A DNA stretch of 64,000 bases from Euclidia mi (GCA_944739405.2 OX123193.2:22247516-22311515), one strand, 5' to 3'. Shown: positions 46,785 through 56,636, counted from the first letter of the stretch. The notes: generated from the letters alone by a model not told the origin. Program-made: numbers and translations.

Positions 46785-46972
46785 CTGTATATATAAAATC
46801 CTTGCGTTACTGATTGACTGACAGACAAGCTACAGCCAAAACTATTAGGCGCAAAAAGCTGAAATTTGGCGTGTTTATTCCTTGAGGACTGTAGAGGTGC
46901 ACTAAGAAGGGATTTCCCGAAATTCTATTTAAATAAAGAATATGTGCGGGCGTAGCCGCTGGCATTCTATAG
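46785..46972 (+). mobile_element. Short non-autonomous Helitron, family H1
   Basis: Starts TC at 46785 after host A. It contains 'cttgcgttactgattgactg', 'agctgaaatttggcg' and 'gggcgtagccgctggcatt'. The 3' terminus is altered (tatag rather than ctag), so the right end is approximate. Confidence 0.65.
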
Positions 46973-47799
46973 TTGGTTATATTATAGAAACTAATTGGTT
47001 ATAGTAGAGAGACTACTTCTAAAGTTTGCAAGATTTAACCTTTATGTATAAATCAGTACAGCGCAGTAGAGTTATATTGACATTATAGTACTTATTAGTG
47101 TGATGAAATTTACGAGCAATGACTGACACCCAGAAAATCTCGAGTTTAAACTCACACAGCGCTGACTTTAGAATAATTAACAATTTAATTTACTTTTCCC
47201 CAATTTAATACACACGTACATATCGTAACAATCTCTTCGTATTTTTCGCTGCTTGTCTTAGAGAGCGTGTTAAGCCGACAGTCACAGCTGCCATAAATAC
47301 TCAGTCAGTATATCAGTACTCATAATATATATTATATGATATAGTATATTTGCCTCTAGTCCAAAACTTAAAATTCTGCCATGCCTTTGGGTTTCAAAGT
47401 CCGTACCGTCAAATCTAGTTCGAATAAATAAAGAACCCTGGACTTTAAGAAAGTTTTGGATGCAACCCGAGTAATACTATTATGACAAATATGACAAAAT
47501 ACCTAACCAGCGCTGCTCAGAAAAATGTAAATCAATAAGATTATGAGTGAAGTGAAGAAATTATACGAGGGACAGTGATAAACGTACAAGCAAATTGCGT
47601 AGCATTAACACCGAAGCGTAACACGTCTTACTCAAACGTCCAACACTCAGTGCCGCTTGGCTGCTGCCCGGTAATCTGTACATACATTATAAATGTGACG
47701 CTGTTACATTGTAAGAAAACGGCTAATCTGACACAATAATAAAAGTACTCCTATAGACTTCACCCGCGGCTCCACCCACGTGGGAGACAGCTATCGTGG
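46973..47799. other. No feature recognised
   Basis: AT-rich non-coding DNA. Confidence 0.4.
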
Positions 47800-48110
47800 T
47801 AAAAGGTAGCCTGTGCCGCTCTCCAAACTCCTCGCCGTGTGATGACGCATGAAGAATACAGTGCAACTACCCCACTTCATGCCGCGGATGTCATAAGAGG
47901 TTACTAAGAAAAATACACGGAAAAATACTATCTTTAAAGACAAGGAAAACTCGACAGTCGAATTTTCCTCGCATCGTATCTTTCCTCGTATGGTATGCCA
48001 TCCCGTGTTGCCAGGATGATAATAGGCCAAATCCTGCTATCGGCTCACAATAGTCACAATGCTATTTTGATGTAAAATATGGAGAGGCACGTGTCCACCA
48101 GAACATCCAA
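47800..48110 (+). mobile_element. Retroposon 'T', diverged copy
   Basis: Shares with the complete copy at 15588-15820 the blocks 'gccgtgtgatgacgcatg', 'cggatgtcataagaggttac', 'gaaaactcgaca' and 'aataggccaaatcctg', then 'gagaggcacgtgtccacc'. The tail repeat is lost. Confidence 0.6.
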
Positions 48111-48734
48111 TCTCCATTCACAAAATTCCATAATTTCGCTCGCGTTGTGAAGTGAAAGAACAAAACAAACAAACTCCCTTTCGCGTTTATTAGTATTGAT
48201 AGTCGTAAGCACGAAAATTGCCCGACTAGTTTCAATGCCAATCATGGTGGTTGAGTTTGAGCGACGTTCTGGCGTGTCGTAATGAGTTTCAAGATGGTTT
48301 AAGTATCTGTCACGTTTTTGTAGAGATATCAAGAACGTTCATACATAGATGTTTCAGCCTCATATTTTTATCCGGTGTGATGCAGTTATGCATTTAATTT
48401 AAAGCTGTCATGTTTTTATTTTCGTGTAATAGGAGAAACGCACCGTTTGGTGTAGTTTATCAGACTCATATCAAGGTCAAGAGTGGACTTTTTTAAGCAG
48501 AAAATGTACTTAATTTATTTTTGCATTTGCTGCTGCGACAAGAGTAGACTGGTTACAATAGTAACTTAAGCGCAAAACACGAGACCACTGAAGCATTGTA
48601 AATCAGTACTTCAAATTTGATGACACGGGTTTTATAAATTGGCGAATAAAGCATATCGATTGATACATCCATAAAGAGTAAAAGTTCTACGTATTTTTTT
48701 TTAAACTTGTTACAATATTTTAATTCCTTTTATG
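48111..48734. other. No feature recognised
   Basis: AT-rich non-coding DNA. Confidence 0.4.
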
Positions 48735-49045
48735 CACGTTGCAGAACGGATGGCGATGCGGGTGTATAGACAGTGTGCATTGTCAAAGGTCGCGGGTTCC
48801 ATCAATACCCACTCAAGTCAAACATTCTGTGCATGAACATGGATGTTACTATTTGTCTGGGTGTTTCTGTGTCATTGATCTGTATTGTTATCTCAATGTT
48901 CTGTGTAATGTAATATTTACAAAAATAAGTTTATATGTTTGTTTATAAATTGTCTCGTACTGTTTGCACAAGTGTGCGAGTACAAATTCAGCTCTGTTTG
49001 GGACTAGACGTTGTTGTATGTGGTAGAATATTATTATATTATATT
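48735..49045 (+). mobile_element. tRNA-derived SINE, fourth type
   Basis: A degenerate tRNA-like head ends in 'ggtcgcgggttccatcaata' (B-box-like, near 48790). The body follows with 'tgtctgggtgtttctgtgtc', 'aaattgtctcgtactg' and 'cagctctgtttgggactaga', and an AT-rich 3' end. This body differs from the other SINEs in the window. The limits are approximate. Confidence 0.5.
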
Positions 49046-49504
49046 TTGGTACTAGGGCCATTAGGACAATAGTCATTTATAACTAACGGCTAACGTTGCA
49101 AAGAAAATTAATTGCCGTGCTTATCTCGGGTGTTGCCAGACAAGCGCGATAAAAAGTGTAAACAACTGTTGTAATTGTTATCTTTAGAAAAATAATTTTC
49201 ACGCCTTATTTGTTGTTATTTTTATGTATTCTTATAATCTTTATTTAATAATGTTTACATTTCAGTGGATTAATACATTAGGTCTGGATAATCTTATACT
49301 ATAATACATACTTTATAATCTAATAAACAATAAATACTTAACATATAGTTTAAGGCCGGTATAAGGTATGATAAAGAAAATGTCTCATCAGTCTGTTAGA
49401 ATATCGGTCTTTATCCTCAGTGTCATGAGCTGCTTTTCACAGTTTCGTTGCATTTAGTTAAAAATAAAAACAAATACAGGAAGTAGAGCCTTGCTGATTT
49501 CAGC
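49046..49504. other. No feature recognised
   Basis: AT-rich non-coding DNA. Confidence 0.4.
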
Positions 49505-49573
49505 ATGAATGGGCTGGCTCGACCCGGGAAGTACTACCCTCTCACAGAAAATCGACGTAAAGTAACAGCACCT

Positions 49574-50170
49574 TTTTTTTTTTTTTTTTTTTTACGAGGT
49601 GGAAAATCCCTTCGGATCTCCGACTCTTGGGGGAAATAAGAGCCGGAGTGTGTGGTGTTTCCACTAAAAACCACCTCGACTTCTGCCATGTACCCGTGTG
49701 TCGGAGGGTGGGGCATCACCAAAGCACTCGTCGCCACCCTCCGACGGGTATTGGCCCGCCAGATGGTCAGGCGGGCCCCAAACACCCTTGGCGACGGATT
49801 AAGGTGTTGGACTCCGCCGCCAAAACGCCCAGCGGCCGCAGAGGATAGGGAGGACGGCAACGCAACACCGCATCTCCTCTTCCTCTGCGGCCCCACCGCG
49901 ACGCATCGAATGGTGCGCCCCCATTTGGTCGCGGGAGATTGGGCGCGCGGCAACGCAACACCGACACGCCTCTCCTCCCGCGACCGCACCCGACTGCGAG
50001 GGACAGACAGAACTGTCCCCCGCACCCGCACCGTTGGACGCATCCTGCGCAGGCCCCTCCAAGCCCACGCGGAGCGTCCCCTCCTGGATCCCTCTTAGCT
50101 TCACCGCGGGTGACCAATCCACGGTTACTGAGCCCCCCCACCACGACAAGGTGGAGATCCCACGGGGGGG
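49574..50170 (-). mobile_element. GC-rich poly(A) retroposon, ribozyme-headed candidate
   Basis: A 597 bp insertion flanked by the perfect 15 bp direct repeat aaagtaacagcacct (49559-49573 and 50171-50185). The tail is a run of about 21 T on the plus strand (49573-49594), that is poly(A) on the minus strand, so the transcript runs from 50170 to 49574. The 3' 120 nt ('gtggtttttagtggaaacac' to 'ttttccacctcgt') look LINE-derived. The rest has several strong hairpins and two repeated modules. A 169-codon frame crosses it into the poly(A), but its composition looks like GC-rich chance. It is non-autonomous and resembles the short internally deleted derivatives known for R2-type LINEs. Confidence 0.82.
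50086..50170 (-). ncRNA. Candidate HDV-like self-cleaving ribozyme at the retroposon 5' end
   Basis: Read on the minus strand from the exact 5' end of the element. P1 is seven C at 50170-50164 paired with seven G at 50139-50133. P2 is GGATCTC (50160-50154) with GGGATCC (50092-50086), seven pairs including one G-U. P3 is ACC (50152-50150) with GGT (50142-50140). L3 is the 7 nt TTGTCGT. P4 is CCGTGG (50124-50119) with CCGCGG (50109-50104). J4/2 contains CTAAG, with the proposed catalytic C at 50098. Order, stem lengths and total size of 85 nt match the HDV double pseudoknot. Against it, nucleotide 1 is C rather than the usual G, and I did not establish P1.1. Confidence 0.65.
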
Positions 50171-50410
50171 AAAGTAACAGCACCTACACTGTTGCGTTTC
50201 GTTCGGTGAGTGAGAGTGCCGGAGGCCCATCCCGTATGCCTTCTCCCTCCCTCATCCCGCTCCTCCTCCTATTCCTCTTCCCAACCCCAAGGGGCGGCAA
50301 CGCACTTGTGACTCCTATGGTGTTGCTTGTGTCTATGGGCGGCGGTAATTACTTACCATCAAGCGACCCGTCTGCTCGTTTGCCGCCTATTAATATAAAA
50401 TAAAAAAAGA

Positions 50411-50805
50411 ATAAAAAAATACATTTAGAGCTAACAAGAACACAACATAATCAAAGTAACGTAGCTTGTCAAAATATACGAACTTACGAATCTGTAAGTC
50501 CCACGCAACGATTGACATATTGATGCACGCAATACAAAAAGCCTAATGTAACAAGAATATTGCATGGTTTGATATCCTATAAACCCAAATAAAATTAATA
50601 TTAAAACGTTTCTTAGCATATGACATAGCTTTTAATAATGTCCTAAATATTCACTTTTACGGCATGAAACTTGTCTACACCATATGACAGCTAATTTTAA
50701 TAAAACATTGCTTAAGTTTTGTGATACTTTTCCTTACGAGATAAGGAGCGCACGCGCCCCATCAACATGAAGAAATGTTTGTGCACAAGATAAATTGGAA
50801 TGATA
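50411..50805. other. No feature recognised
   Basis: AT-rich non-coding DNA between two retroposons. Confidence 0.4.
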
Positions 50806-50813
50806 ATATAAAA

Positions 50814-51063
50814 TGGCCTCGTTGGTCTCGCGGCATAAATGTGTGCTTGGGATTGGGAGATCTCGGGTTCGATTCCCGGGTCGGGCAAAGTGTTATTGGG
50901 TTTTTCCGTAAGGAAATTCTTAGTAGCAGCACGGAGTCTGGTAATGTGCCCGGTACGGCAATACGCCCCCTATTACGTGGTACCTAAAAAATTAATGGCG
51001 AAATGTTGGTGTAATACTTATCACACCTGTGCCTACCTCCTCTTCGGGGATAAAGGCGTGAGT
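50814..51063 (+). mobile_element. tRNA-derived SINE (type-1 head), with TSD
   Basis: Flanked by the 8 bp direct repeat atataaaa at 50806-50813 and 51064-51071. The tRNA-like head carries 'gcctcgttggtctcgcggca' and the B-box 'gggttcgattcccgg'. The body has 'agcacggagtctgg' and 'gtgcccggtacggcaatac'. The 3' end is 'cctcttcggggataaaggcg'. It is the best-preserved member of this family in the window. Confidence 0.85.
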
Positions 51064-51089
51064 ATATAAAAAAGAAGATATGGTGCACA

Positions 51090-51180
51090 CCCATTTGGTC
51101 GCGGGAGATAGGGCGCGCGGCAACGCAACACCGACACGCCTCTCCTCCCGCGACCGCACCCGACTGCGAGGGCAAGGGGG
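51090..51180 (-). repeat. Orphan hairpin module of the GC-rich retroposon
   Basis: About 90 bp nearly identical to 49913-50004, one module of the retroposon upstream. It includes both stem arms and the loop motif cggcaacgcaacaccg. It has no poly(A) and no ribozyme region. It lies just after the SINE's 3' flank. Confidence 0.75.
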
Positions 51181-51189
51181 AAGGCTACT

Positions 51190-51352
51190 GCTCTGCTCCC
51201 GTCGCTCATAGCGTGGTGTTATTTAACCTATAGCCTTCTTCGATAAATGGGCTATCTAACACTGAAAGAATTTTTCAAATCGGACCAGTAGTTCCTGAGA
51301 TTAGCGCGTTCAACCAAACAAACAAACAAACTCTTCAGCTTTATATATTAGT
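51190..51352 (-). mobile_element. Helitron family H3, diverged copy
   Basis: Shares with 44179-44360 'cctatagccttcttcgataa' (diverged), 'ccagtagttcctgagattag' and 'aaactcttcagctttatata'. Ends not precisely fixed. Confidence 0.5.
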
Positions 51353-51752
51353 ACTAGCTTTTGCCCGCGGCTTCGCTCACGTAAAGAACAATGCCCATTT
51401 CTGGCCCAGTTTGGAACTCATGAACAGCACAATAAAGTTTGAATTAGTTGTTGAATAATACTTTTTATTTATAACTTAATTTATAGGCATTACTAAAGGT
51501 GTGCCGAGAAACTTATTCAATAAATAGGTTTAAAAAGATGTGTTAACGTCTAAATAGCCAACACGTAATAGATCAGAAATTGCCAGTAAAGAAATCATAA
51601 TACTAAATCGATTATCACTTCTTCTTTATCGATTTTACGTTTTCTCTACTCAAAATGATTTGAGTTAATAGCAAATCTCTACTTGGTCCTTAAACATTTA
51701 AAAGGTATATATGCGATTAACTACAAATAAGTTCGATTTTGAACCAAATATA
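51353..51752. other. No gene; start resembles a common repeat
   Basis: Begins 'ctagcttttgcccgcggctt' and 'cgctcacg', a widespread lepidopteran repeat end, probably an outward-facing Helitron terminus. The rest is AT-rich and unassigned. Confidence 0.35.
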
Positions 51753-52925
51753 CACCGCTATTTTTTAATTAGTACAAAAAATTTAACAGGGCACTAAGTA
51801 TCTTTAACTGATCATAATTATGTACTTGAAAAATAAAAACACTAAGTCCCAAAACTGTCTCAAAACTGTCCACAAAAATTCGTGATAATTGGTAAATGCA
51901 ATACTAATACTATGACCGACCCGTGTACTATCATACCATTGATAAATTAGCCCCCCCCCCCCGCCCCTCTGCACCTGCGCCATGCCCCGACGATGCGACA
52001 AACAGTACTAAATTACTAGCGAAAGTCAGCGTATCTAATTTCGTTGCAAAACTAAATTGTTTGTCTACGTTTGCCCGACGCGATGGCCTATCATATCAGT
52101 TCATATCACGGGAGTATGTAGCTATGCTTCGTGCGTACTTTTTGAGTGGAAAAATCGCGAGTGCAGCTGTGTACCCATGGACATCGTATTGTGAGTGTAC
52201 AAAAGTGACCGGGTCAGTGTCAAACAATTAAAACAGTGCATATTGGATGCTTTTGACAATGGTGGTGGACATTTCGAAGGACAATGGAAATACTTGTAAG
52301 TTTAGTAAATAATACGTACTTAAGTAAATAATAATTTGATGCAGGCGCCTCAAAATCGGTCTGTGTTCTCCACACACCTTGAGGAAGGCCTATGTCCAAC
52401 AGTGGACGTCTCTGGGCTGACATGATGAGGATAAAATAATTTGTAAATAGCAGATGATTCTAACTTCATAAATACGCCAAAATTACTCTTTTCTTTTAGT
52501 CCAGAACACCATCTTTTATTTTGATATTTGTTTGCTTTCTAATTACATACCTCCGTATTTAATTACTTGTTAAACGATAAACTTTACCGGTCCTACGCCC
52601 GAATGAAGTATGAAGGAGAGGGTAGAACTAACAAAATTAAAAAATAACTACCTACATTTATTATTTTTCTTCATTTTATTTTCTATTGCTACCTACATCA
52701 TAAGTGCGACAGAGAGAATGCGAATGAGTAGGATGGAATATTATCAATGAATTAGTGAATGGATTGTAAAATATGACTATGATTTAAGTGAGATTTTCTA
52801 CAATAAACAAATGATAATAACTTTACTCTTTATTGATATTATGAAATTCTTACGTCACATATATGATAATAATATCTTCGCTAATCTGTCCTTAAAGTTT
52901 TTGTACTAATTAAAAAATAGCGGTG
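51753..52925. mobile_element. Non-autonomous Tc1/mariner-like transposon
   Basis: Perfect 28 bp terminal inverted repeats at 51753-51780 and 52898-52925, beginning CACCGCTATTTTTTAATTAG. TATA on both outer sides contains the TA target duplication expected for this superfamily. At 1173 bp it has the length of a full mariner, but I found no transposase motifs, only short frames. The interior holds a 12 C run (51951-51962) and a diverged LINE-type tail 'gaggaaggcctatgtccaac' near 52380. It would need a transposase in trans. Confidence 0.7.
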
Positions 52926-54178
52926 TATAGATAACCTATGTCCGAAATCCATATCGATTAATCAATATCATTTAAAACTATAAAATGGCAACACTTTTTT
53001 TACTCTTAAGTAAATGTCAATAATGTCATATTCAGTTTATTTTGTTTGTTACCTATTTGTTTTGCTCGTGCACATTGTGAATGTTATTTATGTTTTTGGA
53101 TCTTTTACGACTTCTGGCTTTTTCTTTCGGATTTCTACCCTTACCAAATGATTAACTCATTCCTTTCTTAGCAAAACTACGAAATACTTTAACTATCCTA
53201 ATAAAAGTGGGTATACACCTAATGTTTTGTGAGCATATAAAAGTACTTTTTGTAATAAAACTATGAATGTGATGGACCTCTAATCAATCTCAAAATTCTA
53301 GTTTAACAGTCATTTATCGAATGCAATAACAACTACTACGATTTTTGACTGACCACATCTGGGCCGGCGTCTCTAAGAAAAATGGGCATTGTTCTTTGGG
53401 GTTCTCTAGTTATAGTATATCATCGATGTTCGGGGTAACACAAATCTCCTTTAGTGGACGGATACTATATAACTGCAAAAAGTATTTACATATATAAACT
53501 ACTTAGTAGTACTCAAAATTGACTCGAAATGTTATCCGGTATCTGTGACGTTTCGCGAGAGTGACCAATATGGCGACTGTGATTTGTCTGTCAGAACCAT
53601 TAGAATTTAACAAAATACTCGACAATCCGAATTTTGCGGATATATGTTGTAGACTCGAAATCGTTATTTTTTTAATGTTTTATTATTCAGGTAAGGTTTC
53701 GATGTACTCCTTGACGAAATTATTAATATAAGATTTGACACTGCGATAGCAGCGCAGTCCGTCGGTTCCAATGTGAAACATTCCGAAACCTACAACTACT
53801 TACAAATAAAAAATTAAGTAAAAATCATTTTCCAGTGGACTAAATTGTGAATCTAAACCATTTTCAGGTCCCCTTGAACACACACAATAACATTTATCAA
53901 GAACGGTCCAGTCGTTTAGGAGGAGTTCAGTGACATACACACGCACACAAGAAATATATATATTAAGCCTAGACAAATGATTGGTATCGCTTCGCTTTAC
54001 TAGACACCACGCTGCCTAAGAAAAATAGATCCATAAATGAGGCAACTCATTATGACAGTGTGTGTCAAACAAAAGCAACAAGACGATATACGCATAGAGA
54101 TATAAAGGATAGAGTGGCAGAATAGTACCTAACTCGATACTGTGTCGTGTCCGCCTGTGGGAGAGTGAACGCAACAGT
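52926..54178. other. No gene recognised
   Basis: AT-rich non-coding DNA. At 53380-53397 is an 18 bp inverted copy of 51383-51400. The part 53870-53965 ('aagaacggtccagtcgttta', 'gacatacacacgcacac') looks like a short Helitron-type end. Confidence 0.4.
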
Positions 54179-54182
54179 TTAA

Positions 54183-54414
54183 AGGCCCCCTGCATCTCTC
54201 TTTAACAACGCATGCTCTACATTCTACAATGGGGTTGGCAACTGTATAAGTGTGTTGTCGTTGTGTCCCCAAACATTGAATTTGTATCAATAAAAACAAC
54301 TTTTAAACTATTGATTACTGATAACTGATATAAATAATAGTTACAGGTAGCACGCCAATTCACGCCATTACGCAATGTTGTGCATGTACTGTTAGAGAGA
54401 GATGCAGGGGGCCT
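54183..54414. mobile_element. piggyBac-like MITE with TTAA target duplication
   Basis: 232 bp with perfect 19 bp terminal inverted repeats, aggccccctgcatctctct at 54183-54201 and its complement at 54396-54414. Both ends are flanked by TTAA (54179-54182 and 54415-54418), the piggyBac insertion site. There is no coding capacity, so it would use a piggyBac transposase in trans. Confidence 0.85.
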
Positions 54415-54418
54415 TTAA

Positions 54419-55204
54419 CTGTAGCGATCTCTCTCGCACCGACGACGGACACTCAGCCCGCTGGGCGGCAGCACTGAGACTTCAGGTCCGGAACCCCGTC
54501 AAAACTGCCATCAAACAAAGAAGTATATAAACGCGCACGCGAATTTGAACTTTATGCAGCGGTAAAAAATACAAATTGACTCTCCATTTTATTTAGAAAA
54601 CGTTTGTATAGGAAATAGAAAAGGGCTGTTTTGAGGGTTTTCCCGGCAATTATTCGAATTTTTCTCAACTTTTGAACCTTCCCTAGACCTCCACGAACAT
54701 TTCAAAACCAAGATAAGATAAATCCGTTCAGGCGTTCTCGAGTTTTAGCGAGACTAACGAACAGCAATTCATTTATATATATATATATATATATATATAG
54801 ATGAGAGTGAGGTTATTCTTAAAGATTTACACGATGGTCCGTAGACATTCCTACGTGAGGAAGAAGATGCGGTTAATCCGATTGCTAAGAGAATCACTGG
54901 AGAAAATGTAAAGGACTATGGGCAAAAATTTATGGGCTCCGTCCCCATATACCAACACACACATGGAACTGATGCCAATGTTATTCCATTTATACACTAC
55001 TTGATTAAAGTCCTTTTTTTACTTAAATCGGTGGGATATATAAATAAAAAACAATGTATTATTATTAATTAACCTATATTTTCATTTTAATTTTCACAAG
55101 TAAGTTATTTTGACATTATGGTTATATTAACAATACAAAATAAAAAAAAATATTTTAAACATTTAAATGATAATGAATGAATAAAAGGAAAATAACGAAT
55201 ATAA
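54419..55204. other. No gene; (TA)n microsatellite
   Basis: The part 54570-54773 looks like the end of an interspersed element ('ggttttcccggcaattattc', 'cgttcaggcgttctcgagtt'). It is followed by a TA run at 54774-54799. The remainder is AT-rich and unassigned. Confidence 0.45.
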
Positions 55205-55595
55205 ATGAATCATCATCGCCCTAGCGTTATCCCGGTTGCATCCAAGACTTTTAGCCTTAGAGCCCGAGGTCCGCTTACTGGTCTAACCAGATATTACAGA
55301 ATATCAACTTTTCCACAGAGCGACTGCCGCCTGAGCTCCGCAACCCAAAGGGATAGCGATACTCCATGGTTAAGACCAGTATCAGTTTATTTGAGGGTAC
55401 TGACTCCACGTAACGACTATCAAACATCTTCATGACAGCCGGGACCGACGGTTTAACGTGGTCTCCAAGGCACGGGGCAAGCGATAATTAACAATTTAAG
55501 ACGCACTTAACTTTGAAAAGTCATTGTTGCCAATGGATTCGAACCCGATTCCCTCTGCATGGCGTTTGTATCTCCTCTAGGCTATCGCTGCCCTT
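55205..55595 (-). mobile_element. tRNA-derived SINE (type-2 head) with shared central core
   Basis: Minus strand. The head (55595 to about 55530) reads 'gcagcgatagcctagaggag' and ends in 'gggttcgaatcc'. The linker is 'aaattgttaattatcgcttg'. The core 'ggagaccacgttaaaccgtc' with 'ggtcccgg' is at 55438-55475, followed by a long 3' body to 55205. It joins the type-2 head to the core that elsewhere follows a 5S head. Confidence 0.75.
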
Positions 55596-55785
55596 ATATA
55601 ATAATCACTACATAGTATAAAACAAAGTCTGTCTTCTGTCTGTCTGTCCCTATGTATGCTTAAATCTTAAAAACTACGCAACGGATATTAATGCGGTTTT
55701 TTTTAATTGATAGAATGATTCAAGAAGAAGGTTTACATCTATAATTGATGCGGGCGAGGCCACTGCCACCGTCAAGTATAATATA
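55596..55785. mobile_element. Short interspersed element, probably Helitron-derived
   Basis: Contains 'acaaagtctgtcttctgtct', 'aaaactacgcaacggatatt' and 'gattcaagaagaaggtttac', a block repeated in diverged form at about 17310-17460. Termini not resolved. Confidence 0.4.
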
Positions 55786-56049
55786 AATGAATGAATCATT
55801 TAAATCCATTTCCTTCTAATTATTCATTCTTATAATGCTCATAGTAGGCAAATAACAATAGTGAGTGTTAATATTACTGGTCTATGTTCACTGTGCACTA
55901 CTGAATACATAAATGAGTAGGTTTTTTACAAATAATCGTCAAAAATACGTACTTTTACGAATATTTGTTTAACCTTTAATTACTATGACAACCCCATTTT
56001 TTTGGGCAACGTCCCCATAGTAAAAAAATATCATCTTGCTAAGATGTGT

Positions 56050-56105
56050 CATCAACAAAAATGAAATGTAGCTCAATTGTGAGCTACATTTCATTTTTGT
56101 TGATG
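56050..56105. repeat. Perfect 26 bp palindrome with 4 nt loop
   Basis: The arm 56050-56075 is the exact reverse complement of 56080-56105, with the loop attg between. It would form a 26 bp hairpin or cruciform. No matching copy was seen elsewhere in the window. Confidence 0.9.
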
Positions 56106-56369
56106 CGTAGGGACGATTCCGCCCATCGTCCTTTGCGGCTGATGTCAACATTGGAAACTTCTACACTTTGTGGCAGAGTTCCGCATAACCTTAGTCAATT
56201 TGTGGACGCTCGTATAAAATAATGGTCCAAAGAACCATAAGAACAGCTTATGTCAGAGCATCTTATTACAAAGTCAATTCATCATTACCCCGGAATATAA
56301 ACTGAGGAGAGTAAGGCCATATAAGTATGTATGTTGTTTGTAAAGATGTTGGATTTCCTAACAAAAAAA

Positions 56370-56636
56370 TACGTTGTCTAGGCCGCTACGGCGCTGGACA
56401 AGTGCGGCTCTGCAAACTGTACATATCTTCCGAGAACATTATGGAGAACACTCGGACATGCATATTTCCTCACAATATTTTCCTTCACCGTTTAGTAGGC
56501 GATAATTAACTATTTAGCACAAAACTTCGAATAGTAATTTGTGCACTTAATGGATTCGAACCTGACATCTTCTGCGTATCAGTCAGTCTCTCAGTCTTAG
56601 TCTGTCGGTCTCTCCACTAGGCTATAGTTACTCTCC
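56370..56636 (-). mobile_element. tRNA-derived SINE (type-2 head)
   Basis: Minus strand. A degenerate head near 56636-56560 includes the B-box-like 'aggttcgaatcc'. The linker 'aattatcgcctactaaacgg' is followed by 'tgaaggaaaatattgtgagg' and 'gttctccataatgttctcgg'. It has the same body as 58764-59075 and is 3'-truncated. Confidence 0.7.

Larger units (their letters stand above)
49505..50410 (+). mobile_element. A-tailed retroposon ('ggcggtaatt' family), split by another retroposon
   Basis: Outer element: 49505-49573 ('ggctggctcgacccgggaag') continues at 50186 ('acactgttgcgtttcgttcg'), then 'gtgccggaggcccatcccgt', 'ggggcggcaacgcacttgtg' and 'gggcggcggtaattacttac', and an A-rich tail at about 50393-50420. 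A shorter copy is at 21611-21803. The insertion in its middle is described separately. No coding capacity. Confidence 0.75.

Noticed and set aside
49534..50043. A 169-codon open frame on the minus strand through the GC-rich retroposon
   Set aside because: It runs into the poly(A) and the target site, has biased composition, and overlaps other frames of similar length. GC-rich DNA gives such frames by chance.
55205..55435. A 76-codon open frame
   Set aside because: It lies within the body of a minus-strand SINE and has no motif.
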